A stretch of DNA of 64,000 bases from Flavobacterium sp. 83 (GCF_000744835.1 NZ_JQMS01000001.1:2852001-2916000), one strand, 5' to 3'. Numbered from the stretch's first letter, positions 1 to 9,998 are shown. The notes: generated by a model not told the origin, from the letters alone. Made by a program: numbers and translations.

Positions 1-929
1 AGTCCCCTTGATGAAGATTGTGTGGTAAAACCAAGACTGGATTGACTTTCAGAAAAATTATATCCGGTATTTAGTTTCACTGTTGGATAGCGTCCTGCTT
101 TTATTTGCTTCAATTGTAATTCAACAACATTCTTATTGATAATTTGTGTTTCTAATTGTGGATTTTGCTTTTCAGCTAAAGCATTTAATTCAGCTAATAC
201 TAGTGTATTATCTACTACAATTAAATCCACCACTTTGAAATCAATTTTAGCATCTCGTGCAAGTATATGATTCAATTGAATTTTAGTATTAGCCAATAAT
301 TCCTTTTGCCTCAGTAAGGTCACTTTATCAGTATTTAAATCGACTTGCGCATTTAAAACTTCCAATTTTGATGCTTTCCCAATTGTGAATCGGTTCTGAG
401 CCAAAGTCAATCGCTGGTTTGAAATAACTATTGTAGAATCTAAAGCAGATAATTGCTGTTGTTGTTGAACCAAATCAAAATAAGTAGCATGAACATCGCT
501 TATTTTTGTAATTATGGTTAGTTTTAATTGTGCTTCACCCAATTTCTGTAACTGTTTCAATTGGTCCATTTTTGCAAACATTTTGAATCCGTCAAAAACA
601 GTCCAATCTAATCCCACCCCATAAGTCAAACTATTGTTTTTAGCATTATCAAGTTTATTCACGGTCCCGTCTGAACGTGTTTGTGAAATGTTTTGAATAC
701 CATTATTATCAGTAATTGTAGCTGTCGCTTTTGGCAACATTCCTGCATTTCCAGAACTTACGTTGGTTTTGTCAATCAATAAATTGTTTGATGCAATTTT
801 GATTTCATAATTGTTTTCCAATGCAATTTTTACAGCATCTTCAATCGTTAATACTTCTTGAGCATTAGTTTTTATAACACAAAAAAGTATTAAAATGATA
901 CTTTGAAATAGAATTTTAGTGTTCATCAT
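1..929 (-). CDS. TolC-family outer membrane efflux protein (partial, C-terminus beyond the window)
   Basis: Outer membrane channel of an RND efflux system. Translating the minus strand from the ATG at 929 gives an open frame of about 309 residues to the window edge. It has an N-terminal hydrophobic signal ending near TNAQ, then a TolC-like region beginning VLTIEDAVKIALENNYEI and long amphipathic helices rich in Q, L and N, such as the QQQQQLSALDS stretch and the LAQNRFTIGKAS segment. This pattern is typical of outer membrane efflux proteins. It lies 112 bp downstream of the RND pump gene on the same strand, so it is probably the last gene of the adaptor-pump-channel operon. A second ATG at 926 is an equally possible start. 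The 3' end is not in the window. Confidence 0.88.
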   Translation of the reverse strand, partial: MMNTKILFQSIILILFCVIKTNAQEVLTIEDAVKIALENNYEIKIASNNLLIDKTNVSSGNAGMLPKATATITDNNGIQNISQTRSDGTVNKLDNAKNNSLTYGVGLDWTVFDGFKMFAKMDQLKQLQKLGEAQLKLTIITKISDVHATYFDLVQQQQQLSALDSTIVISNQRLTLAQNRFTIGKASKLEVLNAQVDLNTDKVTLLRQKELLANTKIQLNHILARDAKIDFKVVDLIVVDNTLVLAELNALAEKQNPQLETQIINKNVVELQLKQIKAGRYPTVKLNTGYNFSESQSSLGFTTQSSSRG

Positions 930-1041
930 AATTATATTTTTATTCCACGAATTAATTTTGAAAAACGTACTTAGTAGTTAATTTTAAATTTAAAAAAAAC
1001 AGTAAATCAGTTTTATCTAAATGAACTATGTTTCATTTAAA

Positions 1042-4000
1042 TTATTTTACTCCTTTTTCATATTCTTCAATATGATCAAATTCAGGGTAATGTTTTCTGG
1101 CTTTAGACCACATTAAATACATGGCAGGAATAACGAATAAGGTTAAAACTAAAGAGAAAATAGTTCCACCTACAATAACAACTCCCATCCCAATTCTGCT
1201 GGTTGAAGCAGCACCAAGTGACATTGCAATAGGCAATGCTCCTAATGAAATAGCCAAACTGGTCATTAAAATTGGACGTAATCTCGCTTCTGATGCTTCT
1301 AAAATAGCATCAATTTTTGATTTTCCCTGTTCTCGCAGCTGATTCGCAAATTCTACTATCAGAATTCCATTTTTGGTTACCAAACCAATTAACATTACAG
1401 TTCCAATTTGGCTGAAAATATTCCAGGTTTGACCAAAAAGCCATAACGAAAATAATGCCCCGGCAACTGCCATTGGTACAGTTAAAATGATAATGAAAGG
1501 ATCAATAAAACTTTCAAATTGTGCTGCTAGAATCAAAAATATAAGTAATAATGCTAAACCAAAAGCAAAAGAAGTATTTGAGCTACTTTCTACAAAATCT
1601 CTAGATTCTCCACCTAAATCGGTTGTGAAAGTATCGTCTAAAACTTTGGCTTTTATCTCATTCATCGCATCAATTCCATCGCTGATACTTTTGCCAGGAG
1701 CAAGACCTGCCGAAATAGTTGCAGACATATAGCGGTTATTATGATACAATTGCGGAGGATTACTTTTTTCTTCAATACTAACCACATTATCCATTTGTAT
1801 TAATTCCCCTTTATTATTTTTTACATACATCGAGGTTAAATCCAATGGTTTTGAACGGTCTTCTTGATTAAACTGCCCAATTACCTGATATTGCTTTCCA
1901 TTTCTCATAAAGTAACCAAAACGTTGGCCACTTAAAGAAAGTTGCAAGGTTTGCGCGATATCAATTACGGATATTCCTAAACTCTCCGCTTTTTCTCTAT
2001 TTATGCTTACGTTAACTTCAGGTTTGTTAAATTTTAAATTCACATCACTTACTGCAAAAGTTGGATTTTTACCTACTTCATCCATAAACAATGGAATTTT
2101 TTCTCTTAATTTCTCAAAGTTTGGAGCTTGAATAATATATTGAATCGGTAAACCTCCACGTCTGTTTACAGCAATCGTAGGTTGTTCAATTACTGAGGTT
2201 TTTGCATCAGGATATTGTTTGGACCATTTAGTCAATTTTTGTGCAATCTCTTTTTGGGAATCCTTTCTTTCGTTTGGTTCTACCAAAGAAACCCGAATAA
2301 ATCCACTATTCACAGATGAAGATCCAAATCCAGGTGAAGTAATCACTAAACTCACTTTTTTTCCAGGAATGGAATCATCTACTAATTTTGACATTTCCTG
2401 CATGAAACGATCGGTATATTCATAGGTAGATCCTTCAGGAGTTGACATTCGCATTACAAATCCACTACGGTCATCATATGGGGCAGTTTCTTTTTGCAAA
2501 ATATTGAAAAACAAATAAATCAGTCCAAAACAAGCAATCAAAATGGGAAAACTCAACCACTTCCTTTTCATGAAACGCTTCAATGAATTAGCGTAACTAC
2601 TGTTTAATTTTTCAAAATATGGTTCTGTACGAATATAGAATTTTGATTTTTTTTGTTCGCCACCTTTCATCAAATAGGCATTCAACATAGGGGTTAAGGT
2701 CAATGATACAAATGCTGAAATTAGTACTGCAGCACCAATAACCACACCGAATTCCCTAAACAACCGCCCAACAAATCCTTCGAGGAAAATTACAGGTAAA
2801 AATACAGCGGCTAAGGTTATCGATATTGAAATTACTGCAAAAAATATTTCATTAGATCCTTTTATAGCTGCTTCAATAGGTGTCATGCCTTCTTCTACTT
2901 TCTTGAAAATATTTTCGGTTACCACAATTCCATCATCGACCACAAGACCAGTAGCAAGAACAATCGCCAGTAAAGTCAATACATTTATCGAAAACCCAAA
3001 AAGCCACATAATAAAGAATGTTGCAATCAACGAAACGGGAATATCAATTAAAGGTCTGAAAGCAATAGCCCAATCTCTAAAGAATAAATAGATAATTAAA
3101 ATTACCAAAATGATAGAAATCCCTAAAGTTTCGGCTACTTCAATAACTGATTTTTTTACAAATATGGTATTGTCGATGGCGATATTTAACTTAATATCTT
3201 TAGGTAAGTCTTTTTTTAATTTTTCGAATTCTTTATAAAAAGCGGCAGAGATATCTAAATAATTAGCTCCGGGAAGTGGCACAATAGCCACACCAACTAA
3301 AGGCGTGCCTGATTGTGTCATTTGAGTTTCGGTATTTTCAGGACCTAGACTTGCTGTTCCTATGTCGCTTAAGCGAATTACTTTTTCACCAACTGAACGT
3401 ATAATGATGTTGTTGAATTCTTCAGGTTTGGATAGATTTCCAACTGTTTTAACGGTAAGTTCCGTGTTTTTTCCTGTCAATTTTCCTGAAGGGAGTTCCA
3501 CATTTTGTTTATTCAACGCATCTCGAACATCCGAAATCGTACAGCCATAAGACGCTAATTTCACTGGGTCAATCCACAAGCGCATTGCGTATCTTTTTTG
3601 TCCCCAAATTTGAACACCACTTACTCCTGGAATCGTTTCTAATCGTTGCGAAATTACATTTTCGGCATAATCGCTAAGTTCCAATGCATTTCTGGTATCA
3701 CTTTGTACCGTCATCGAAATAATGGCCTCACCATTGGCATCTGCCTTAGAAACAACTGGGGGAGCGTCAATATCTTGTGGTAAGTTTCTTACTGCTTGTG
3801 AAACTTTATCACGTACATCATTGGCCGCCTCTTCAAGATTTTTATCTAAATTAAATTCGATTGTAATATTACTGCTTCCCTGAGCACTTGAAGAAGTTAC
3901 GTTTCTGATTCCATCAATGGAGTTAATGGCTTTTTCAAGAGGTTCAGTAATTTGGGATTCAATAATATCTGAATTGGCTCCGGCATAGTTTGTCCGAATC

Positions 4001-4137
4001 GAAATTTGGGCCGGGTCAATCGATGGAAATTCTCGAACTCCCAAAAAACTATATCCAATAAGACCAAACAATACAATTGCTAAATTAATGACAATGGTAA
4101 ATACGGGCCTTCTTATACTTGTGGTAGATAAACTCAT
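1042..4137 (-). CDS. RND efflux pump inner membrane permease (AcrB/HAE1 family)
   Basis: Proton-driven inner membrane pump that exports drugs or other amphiphiles through an adaptor and a TolC channel. It is 1031 residues long, normal for the family. It starts MSLSTTSIRRPVFTIVI, which forms TM1, followed by the porter motif FPSIDPAQISIRTNYAGA. TM4 carries the paired aspartates of the proton relay in VVDDGIVVTENIF (about residue 400). The second half repeats the fold and ends with TM segments near LILAAQFESFIDPFIIIL. The gene lies between the adaptor (69 bp upstream) and the TolC gene on the same strand. The substrate cannot be read from the sequence. Confidence 0.95.
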   Translation of the reverse strand: MSLSTTSIRRPVFTIVINLAIVLFGLIGYSFLGVREFPSIDPAQISIRTNYAGANSDIIESQITEPLEKAINSIDGIRNVTSSSAQGSSNITIEFNLDKNLEEAANDVRDKVSQAVRNLPQDIDAPPVVSKADANGEAIISMTVQSDTRNALELSDYAENVISQRLETIPGVSGVQIWGQKRYAMRLWIDPVKLASYGCTISDVRDALNKQNVELPSGKLTGKNTELTVKTVGNLSKPEEFNNIIIRSVGEKVIRLSDIGTASLGPENTETQMTQSGTPLVGVAIVPLPGANYLDISAAFYKEFEKLKKDLPKDIKLNIAIDNTIFVKKSVIEVAETLGISIILVILIIYLFFRDWAIAFRPLIDIPVSLIATFFIMWLFGFSINVLTLLAIVLATGLVVDDGIVVTENIFKKVEEGMTPIEAAIKGSNEIFFAVISISITLAAVFLPVIFLEGFVGRLFREFGVVIGAAVLISAFVSLTLTPMLNAYLMKGGEQKKSKFYIRTEPYFEKLNSSYANSLKRFMKRKWLSFPILIACFGLIYLFFNILQKETAPYDDRSGFVMRMSTPEGSTYEYTDRFMQEMSKLVDDSIPGKKVSLVITSPGFGSSSVNSGFIRVSLVEPNERKDSQKEIAQKLTKWSKQYPDAKTSVIEQPTIAVNRRGGLPIQYIIQAPNFEKLREKIPLFMDEVGKNPTFAVSDVNLKFNKPEVNVSINREKAESLGISVIDIAQTLQLSLSGQRFGYFMRNGKQYQVIGQFNQEDRSKPLDLTSMYVKNNKGELIQMDNVVSIEEKSNPPQLYHNNRYMSATISAGLAPGKSISDGIDAMNEIKAKVLDDTFTTDLGGESRDFVESSSNTSFAFGLALLLIFLILAAQFESFIDPFIIILTVPMAVAGALFSLWLFGQTWNIFSQIGTVMLIGLVTKNGILIVEFANQLREQGKSKIDAILEASEARLRPILMTSLAISLGALPIAMSLGAASTSRIGMGVVIVGGTIFSLVLTLFVIPAMYLMWSKARKHYPEFDHIEEYEKGVK

Positions 4138-4206
4138 TTAAATTTTAGTTTTTTTATAGCTAATTTTTAGAATTATGATCGCTATTGTTAATGGGAGATC
4201 TTAAAT

Positions 4207-5268
4207 CTATTTTATGATTGTTACTTTTACAGGAGTTTCGTCTTTTAAGGTCATTACGGCACTTGTAATAACAGTGTCTCCCGCTTTTAAGCCTGAAAGG
4301 ACTAAAATAGAAGCATCAGTTCTTGTTGCAGTTTCAATCATTACTTCTTTAGCCATTCCATTGCTTGAGATGAAAACTTTTTTCCCGTTTTGTACCGGAA
4401 TAATTGCTTCTGTAGGAACTACGATGGCATCTTTGATGATGTCCAAAGGCAATTCAACATTAGCAAATGTTCCGGGTAATAATTTTCCGTTTTTGTTTTC
4501 TGCAATTGCTCGAACTTGTAAAGTTCTTGTTGCCACTTCTACTCCTGGCTCGATTGCATACACTCGAGCTGTAAATTTTTCAGAAGAACCTGCGACAGTA
4601 AATGTTAATTGGGTATTGGTTTTTACTTGAGTTGCGTATTTTTCAGGAATCGAAAAAGTAATTTTTAGTTTGCCAATATTGACCAATTTAGCCACAAGAA
4701 TAGTTGGTGTAATATAAGTTCCTGGCGAAATAGAACGCAATCCTATTTTTCCTGAAAATGGTGCTCTTACTGATGTTTTTGAAATTTGTGCTTTAATAAG
4801 TTGACTTTGAGATTGTGCCGATTTTAAATCAGCTTTTGCAATGTCATATTCTTCTTGACTTATGGCCTCTTTTTGCAATAATAATTTGGCTCTTCTTTCG
4901 TTTTCAGAAGCTAGACCTTCTTTAGTGGTCATTTGTCTCAGTTGTGCTCTCAGTTCAATATCATTTACTTTAAACAGCACTTGTCCCTTACTGACATTAC
5001 TGCCTTCCTGAAAATAGATACCTTCAACAATACCAGAAACTTCGCTTCTTATTTCAACTTGTTCATTTGCTTCAATAGAACCAGAAAGCGATAGATTATT
5101 ATCAAAGGTTTGCGTATGAACAATAATCCCGTTTACACTAATAGGTTTGTCTTTTCCACCTTTATCATTTCCTGCTTCATTTTCGCTTTTATTTGCATTA
5201 ATTCGGTAACCAATAAATCCAATGATTCCAGCGGTTAATAAGGTATAAACTAGGTATTTTATTTTCAT
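4207..5268 (-). CDS. RND efflux periplasmic adaptor subunit (membrane fusion protein, HlyD/AcrA type)
   Basis: Links the inner membrane pump to the outer membrane channel. It has 353 residues. The N-terminal hydrophobic segment (about residues 5-22) has no lipobox cysteine, so it is probably membrane-anchored rather than a lipoprotein. A lipoyl-like half motif (VEIRSEVSGIVEGIYFQEGS) is followed by an alpha-helical hairpin rich in Q, K and A, then the second lipoyl half (VRAPFSGKIGLRSISPGTYI), and beta-barrel and membrane-proximal domains. It is the first gene of the operon with the RND pump and TolC. A palindrome and a TAnnTTTG box lie upstream. Confidence 0.93.
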   Translation of the reverse strand: MKIKYLVYTLLTAGIIGFIGYRINANKSENEAGNDKGGKDKPISVNGIIVHTQTFDNNLSLSGSIEANEQVEIRSEVSGIVEGIYFQEGSNVSKGQVLFKVNDIELRAQLRQMTTKEGLASENERRAKLLLQKEAISQEEYDIAKADLKSAQSQSQLIKAQISKTSVRAPFSGKIGLRSISPGTYITPTILVAKLVNIGKLKITFSIPEKYATQVKTNTQLTFTVAGSSEKFTARVYAIEPGVEVATRTLQVRAIAENKNGKLLPGTFANVELPLDIIKDAIVVPTEAIIPVQNGKKVFISSNGMAKEVMIETATRTDASILVLSGLKAGDTVITSAVMTLKDETPVKVTIIK

Positions 5269-5317
5269 GAGATGAAGGTAATATTGTGTTAAAGAATACT
5301 ATTTATGATTGATTTAA

Positions 5318-5325
5318 CAAAACTA
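5318..5325 (-). promoter_or_regulatory. Candidate -7 promoter box for the efflux operon
   Basis: On the minus strand this reads TAGTTTTG, which fits the Bacteroidota sigma-ABfr -7 consensus TAnnTTTG. It lies about 50 bp upstream of the adaptor ATG at 5268. No clear -33 TTG element was found at ideal spacing, so it is tentative. Confidence 0.4.
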
Positions 5326-5369
5326 GGTTTTACTATTGGGAATATTTGTTTTGTTGATTTTTATTTAAC

Positions 5370-5385
5370 GTTTGTACATACAAAC
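5370..5385. promoter_or_regulatory. Palindromic operator candidate (TetR-type)
   Basis: Perfect inverted repeat GTTTGTA-CA-TACAAAC, about 100 bp upstream of the adaptor gene and just upstream of its candidate -7 box. Short palindromes of this size are typical of TetR-family operators that control efflux operons. No TetR gene is visible in the window, so the cognate regulator is unknown. Confidence 0.4.
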
Positions 5386-5633
5386 ATTAACATTAAGAAA
5401 ATTTTGAATGACAAATAATATAAAATGACTCCAATTGTTAGAATTTATTAGACTGATAAAAACGGCATTGGTTTAACCCGTAAATCTAAAAAAAATGTTT
5501 TTGGAGAATTTATTTCAGGAAAGAGGAACTACTGAATTGATTTATCCAATAAGAACTGCTATGCTTTTTTACTAGTGAAAAGGTACATGAATTTGTATTT
5601 CTTATATAGTTTAAAGAAAATATATAAAGTAGC

Positions 5634-7739
5634 TTAACTAATGTAATTCCAGATGTTTTTCTTTTTGGTCATTTCGATAAAAACAGCTCGCAAATTAGTA
5701 TGCTCCGGTTTTTGCATGCCCGCATCTTCCTTGAGTAATTTTAAAGCGTAATTTCTGGCTAATGCCAAAGTATCTCTATCTCGAACTAAATCTGCAATCT
5801 GAAGGTTTAGTACACCACTTTGTTGCGTTCCCATCAAATCGCCAGGACCACGAAGTTTTAAGTCTACTTCGGCAATTTCGAAGCCATCATTGGTCTGCAC
5901 CATCGTTTCCATTCGGGTTTTACTGTCGGAACTCAATTTATGGCTCGTCATCAGGATGCAATAACTTTGCTCTGCACCACGACCCACGCGGCCGCGAAGC
6001 TGATGCAATTGCGACAATCCAAACCGTTCGGCACTTTCTATAATCATCACACTGGCGTTAGGAACATTGACACCGACCTCAATAACGGTTGTGGCGACCA
6101 TAATATTGGTTTTTCCTTCCGAAAAACGTTTCATTTCAGCATCTTTATCTGCAGGTTTCATCTTTCCGTGCAATATGGAAATCGAATATTGTGGCAACGG
6201 AAAATCTCTTGAAATACTTTCGTAACCGTCCATTAAATCCTTGAAATCCATTTTTTCTGATTCTTGGATGAGCGGATACACAATATAGATTTGTCTTCCC
6301 AAAGCAATTTCGTCTCGAAGGAATTTCCAAACTTTCAATCTGTTGCTGTCAAATCGGTGAACGGTTTGAATCGGTTTTCGTCCCGGAGGCAATTCATCAA
6401 TTACAGAAATGTCTAAATCGCCATACAAACTCATCGCCAAAGTTCGTGGAATAGGGGTGGCGGTCATCACCAAAACGTGTGGCGGAATCACATTTTTCTT
6501 CCACAATTTAGAGCGTTGTTCTACACCAAAACGGTGTTGTTCATCAATTACAGCGAGTCCTAAATTCTTAAATTTTACTTTGTCTTCCAATAAAGCATGC
6601 GTTCCGATAAGAATGTGTAACGTACCGTTTTCCAGTTCTTCATGAATAATTCTGCGTTGTGCTATTTTAGTCGAACCCGTTAATATTCTGATATTGATAT
6701 TTAAGGTTTCTGCCAATTCGGATAAACCAATGAAATGCTGATTAGCCAAGATTTCTGTAGGAGCCATCAAGCACGCTTGGAAACCATTATCAAGTGCCAA
6801 AAGCATGCTCATAAAAGCCACAATTGTTTTCCCGGAACCTACATCGCCTTGCAGCAATCGGTTCATTTGGGCGTTGCTACCCATGTCCGTTCGGATTTCT
6901 TTAATGACTCTTTTTTGGGCATTTGTCAATTGAAAAGGCAAATGATGCTGATAAAAATCATTGAAATTTTCGCCTACAATTGCAAACGGATGTCCTTTTA
7001 TCTTATGTTTCCTGATGAGATTCTTCGTGATTAATTGCAACTGAATAAAGAACAATTCTTCGAAAATTAATCGGAATTTGGCTTTCGCCAAAACATCAGC
7101 GCTTTTTGGAAAATGAATGTTGAATAAAGCTGCTTTTTTAGGAATCAGCTTCAGTTCGTTGATTAAATAATCCGGCAAGGTTTCTGTAAATAATGCCTGC
7201 GTTTCCAGAAACAATTGCTGCATCAATTTATTAATCACCCGGTTTGAAATCCCCCGATTTGTTAAGGTTTCTGTCGAAGGATATACGGGTTGCATCGCAG
7301 AACGCAGACTTTGTTCATGCTCGGTCATCAGTTCGATTTCGGGATGCGCCATATTGAAAGCATTCCCAAAAGACGTGCATTTACCAAAAATCACACACAT
7401 TTCATTCAACTTTAAACTCTCCCGAATCCATTTGTGACCTTGAAACCAAACGAGTTCCATTTGTCCCGTATCATCCACAAAAGTCGCTACTAATCGTTTT
7501 TGGTTTCGACCAAATTCAACGGTTTTAATGTTGATGATTTTACCGATAATCTGAACTTCGGCAATATTGTTTTGCAGTTCGTTAATCTTGTAGTACCGCG
7601 TCCTGTCAATATATCTATTGGGAAAAAAATTAACCAAATCCTGATACTTATAAATCCCCAATTCCTTGCGCAGCAATTCGCCCCGATTGGGACCAACGCC
7701 TTTTAGGTATTCTATTGGAGTGAGTAGGAGGTTGCTCAT
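5634..7739 (-). CDS. recG: ATP-dependent DNA helicase RecG
   Basis: Branch-migration helicase acting on Holliday junctions and stalled forks. It has 701 residues, the usual length. An N-terminal wedge domain with an OB fold (about residues 1-200, beginning LTPIEYLKGVGPNRGELL) is followed by the helicase core. Walker A is GDVGSGKT (about residue 300), the DExH-type box is DEQHRFG, motif III is MTATPIPRTLA, and motif VI is HQLRGRVGRG. The LKLRGPGDLMGTQQSG segment near the C-terminus is characteristic of RecG. The gene stands alone on the minus strand. Confidence 0.97.
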   Translation of the reverse strand: MSNLLLTPIEYLKGVGPNRGELLRKELGIYKYQDLVNFFPNRYIDRTRYYKINELQNNIAEVQIIGKIINIKTVEFGRNQKRLVATFVDDTGQMELVWFQGHKWIRESLKLNEMCVIFGKCTSFGNAFNMAHPEIELMTEHEQSLRSAMQPVYPSTETLTNRGISNRVINKLMQQLFLETQALFTETLPDYLINELKLIPKKAALFNIHFPKSADVLAKAKFRLIFEELFFIQLQLITKNLIRKHKIKGHPFAIVGENFNDFYQHHLPFQLTNAQKRVIKEIRTDMGSNAQMNRLLQGDVGSGKTIVAFMSMLLALDNGFQACLMAPTEILANQHFIGLSELAETLNINIRILTGSTKIAQRRIIHEELENGTLHILIGTHALLEDKVKFKNLGLAVIDEQHRFGVEQRSKLWKKNVIPPHVLVMTATPIPRTLAMSLYGDLDISVIDELPPGRKPIQTVHRFDSNRLKVWKFLRDEIALGRQIYIVYPLIQESEKMDFKDLMDGYESISRDFPLPQYSISILHGKMKPADKDAEMKRFSEGKTNIMVATTVIEVGVNVPNASVMIIESAERFGLSQLHQLRGRVGRGAEQSYCILMTSHKLSSDSKTRMETMVQTNDGFEIAEVDLKLRGPGDLMGTQQSGVLNLQIADLVRDRDTLALARNYALKLLKEDAGMQKPEHTNLRAVFIEMTKKKNIWNYIS

Positions 7740-7908
7740 TTGGATTATTTGACTGCTGGATTATTAGACTTTTAGATATGTGATTTAAAAAGCTATAAAA
7801 TCTTTAGATGTTTAAATAATTTAATCTTTCAATTAAGAAAAAGCGAAGATAGTTTTTTGTTTGGAAATTTGGAAATGGGATTGTTTAGAAATAGAGTAGG
7901 AAAATATG

Positions 7909-7916
7909 TATATTTG
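7909..7916 (+). promoter_or_regulatory. Candidate -7 box upstream of the DUF2059 gene
   Basis: TATATTTG fits TAnnTTTG. A TTG lies about 24 bp upstream, slightly wider than ideal. The box is about 80 bp before the ATG at 7995. Confidence 0.35.
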
Positions 7917-7994
7917 AGAAATGAATTGTATTATTCATTTGATATGTTTTCATTTAAACATATTACTGATCCTAATTATAAATATAATAATTAA

Positions 7995-8438
7995 ATGAAA
8001 CGATTTTCAATTACACTATTTTTATGTGGGCTTCTCACAAGCGGATTTTCACAATCTTCATCAAAAAAAGATAATATTAAAAACCTTCTTGAATTAACTG
8101 GTTCTGGAAAATTAGGAGTCCAAGTTGGACAAAATATGATTAATAGCTTTAAAAAAAGTTATCCTAACGTACCTGTTGAATTTTGGGATGATTTTTTAAA
8201 AGAAATGAATTCTGACACTCTAATAAATTTGATTATTCCAATTTATGACAAATATTATACTGAATCAGAAATAAAACAATTATCTGAATTTTATCAGTCC
8301 TCTTTAGGAAAGAAAGTAATATCTACAATGCCGTTAGTTGTAAAAGAATCAATGCAAGTTGGACAAACTTGGGGGAAAGAGATTGGAGAAAAAGTATATA
8401 GTGATCTAAAGGAAAAAGGGTTTGCGCCAAAAGAATAA
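7995..8438 (+). CDS. Exported DUF2059 domain protein
   Basis: Function unknown. It has 147 residues with an N-terminal signal peptide (about residues 1-20, ending SGFSQ). The remainder has the pattern of DUF2059: a helical region with KNLLELTGSGKL, then IPIYDKYYTESEIKQLSEFYQSSLGKKV, where YT-x-x-E-I-x-x-L-x-x-FY-x-S-x-x-G is the recognisable core. It is probably periplasmic. It stands alone between recG and the DUF1697 gene. Confidence 0.8.
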   Translation: MKRFSITLFLCGLLTSGFSQSSSKKDNIKNLLELTGSGKLGVQVGQNMINSFKKSYPNVPVEFWDDFLKEMNSDTLINLIIPIYDKYYTESEIKQLSEFYQSSLGKKVISTMPLVVKESMQVGQTWGKEIGEKVYSDLKEKGFAPKE

Positions 8439-8595
8439 TAATCACAGTCGACTAATCCTCGCTCTAAGTGTTTATTAATTTTCTAAGATTTCTTTATTTA
8501 AAATTAATAGTTTATTATAAAGTAATGAGATACTAAACTAAAGTTTTAAATTTCCTCAAAACACAATATCTTCGCAAAAACAAAACACCATAATA

Positions 8596-9141
8596 ATGAC
8601 AACTCATCTCGCATTGCTTCGCGGCATCAACGTTTCAGGTCACAGTATGATAAAAATGGAGGCGCTAAAAACGACTTTGGAAGCCATTGGTTTTCAAAAT
8701 GTGCAAACGTATATTCAATCAGGAAATGTTTTTGTAGATATTGAGGAGGAAAATCCTGCGGCTGTTGGTTTCAAAATCAAGCAGGAAATTTTCAAGGCTT
8801 TTGGTCATGAAGTGCCAGTTGTGGTTATTAGTTCCGCAGATTTAGAAGCGTGTTTCAAGAATAATCCTTTCTTAAAGGAAAAAGATATTGATACAAAAAA
8901 GTTATATGTTGCGTTTATTTCTACTACGTTGCAAAGCACCAGTATGAATGATTTAAAAATTAGTCAGTTCAAGCCGGATGAAGCCAGTATTGACGGTAGC
9001 AGAATTTTTATTAAATACGCTGTTGGAGCCGGAAAGACTAGATTTGATCAAAAATACATTGAGAAAAAACTGAATGTTACCGCAACAATCAGGAACTGGA
9101 ATACAGTGACGCAATTGCTGAAAATGTACGAGGAGCGCTAA
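8596..9141 (+). CDS. DUF1697 domain protein
   Basis: Function unknown. It has 181 residues and matches the DUF1697 family over its full length. The start HLALLRGINVSGHSMIKM and the following YIQSGNVFVD are the signature of the family, and the C-terminal RNWNTVTQLLKM is also typical. It is a cytosolic protein with no signal sequence. It converges on the diphthine-ammonia-ligase-like gene, and a long hairpin terminator lies between them. Confidence 0.85.
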   Translation: MTTHLALLRGINVSGHSMIKMEALKTTLEAIGFQNVQTYIQSGNVFVDIEEENPAAVGFKIKQEIFKAFGHEVPVVVISSADLEACFKNNPFLKEKDIDTKKLYVAFISTTLQSTSMNDLKISQFKPDEASIDGSRIFIKYAVGAGKTRFDQKYIEKKLNVTATIRNWNTVTQLLKMYEER

Positions 9142-9169
9142 GCCAATAAAGATTTTAGAGGATATTTAA

Positions 9170-9234
9170 ACCGCTAATTCGCCAATTTTAAAAGTTAGGA
9201 TTTATTTTGAATTTGCGAATTAGCGGTAATTTTT
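9170..9234. terminator. Hairpin terminator between convergent genes
   Basis: A 13-bp perfect stem (ACCGCTAATTCGC at 9170-9182 with its complement at 9215-9227), a 32-nt loop, then a T-rich run to 9237 on the plus strand. It lies between the stop codons of two convergent genes and may serve both. Confidence 0.6.
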
Positions 9235-9260
9235 TTTAGCTACCTGAAAGAATAGATTGA

Positions 9261-9998
9261 TTATTTTTTAATCAAATCACAATACCAAAATCCATAATCA
9301 AACGCATCAGTAGCGCTCGTGTCGCAAGCGGTATTTGAGGAATCTTCTTCTTTTGGTTTTTCGTATTTTCTATAAACGATTTCGCCAATTTCGAAATCTA
9401 TGGGTTTAGAGAAAATCGGGCCGTCAAAAGTGAACGTATGAAACTCACCATTTTCACCACAAACATCAACGTTTTCTGGTAAATCGTTGATAAAATCTTG
9501 GTCGATAATTCTTCCAACAAAGCTTTTGTTCAGAAACTGTTCGTTGACGCAAACGACAATTGTTTTAAATCCTAAGCTAATAAATTCCTGAATCAAATCT
9601 TTCGTTGGAATTTTCCAAAGCGGAAAAATGCCTTCAAAACCTATTTCGGCTAATTTGTCTTCTCTGTATTTACGTAAATCTTCCAGAAATATATCTCCAA
9701 AAATCGAATGTGTAACATCTTGCTCTTTTAGTTTTGTCAATGTTTCCCGCATGACTTTTTCATAGACTTCCATTGTAGGCATTTCGGGAATTTGCATGAT
9801 TTCAAGCGGTAATCCAATACTTTGCGCTTGTTCTTCTAATAATTCTACCCGAACGCCGTGCATCGAAATGCGTTGAAATTGTTGATTTACGCTGGTAAGC
9901 AAACAGGTAATATCGAATTCAGAATTTTGTAATGTTTTATATAAGGCAAGCGCAGAATCTTTTCCGCTGCTCCAATTAAATAGGGCTTTCTTTTTCAA
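9261..9998 (-). CDS. Diphthine--ammonia ligase-like PP-loop ATPase (Dph6/MJ0570 family)
   Basis: ATP-pyrophosphatase fold protein. Bacteria lack diphthamide on EF-G, so the substrate of the bacterial members is unknown. The PP-loop SSGKDSALA lies at the N-terminus. Family motifs SMHGVRVELLEEQA, FGDIFLEDLRKYRE and CGENGEFHTFTFDGP follow. The frame is open upstream to an ATG at 10145, but that extension overlaps the start of the divergent peptidase gene and looks non-coding. I chose the TTG at 9998, giving a protein starting KKKALFNWSSGKDS (245 residues), the usual family N-terminus. The exact start is uncertain. Confidence 0.85.
   Translation of the reverse strand: MKKKALFNWSSGKDSALALYKTLQNSEFDITCLLTSVNQQFQRISMHGVRVELLEEQAQSIGLPLEIMQIPEMPTMEVYEKVMRETLTKLKEQDVTHSIFGDIFLEDLRKYREDKLAEIGFEGIFPLWKIPTKDLIQEFISLGFKTIVVCVNEQFLNKSFVGRIIDQDFINDLPENVDVCGENGEFHTFTFDGPIFSKPIDFEIGEIVYRKYEKPKEEDSSNTACDTSATDAFDYGFWYCDLIKK

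Larger units (their letters stand above)
5269..5633. other. Intergenic region between the efflux operon and recG
   Basis: About 365 bp between the start of the adaptor gene and the end of recG, both on the minus strand. It holds a candidate -7 box and a short perfect palindrome, listed separately. I found no convincing ORF or RNA gene in the remainder, which is AT-rich. Confidence 0.6.

Noticed and set aside
4214..4630. Plus-strand open frame of 138 codons inside the adaptor gene
   Set aside because: Antisense to a clear membrane fusion protein; no start signal or family match.
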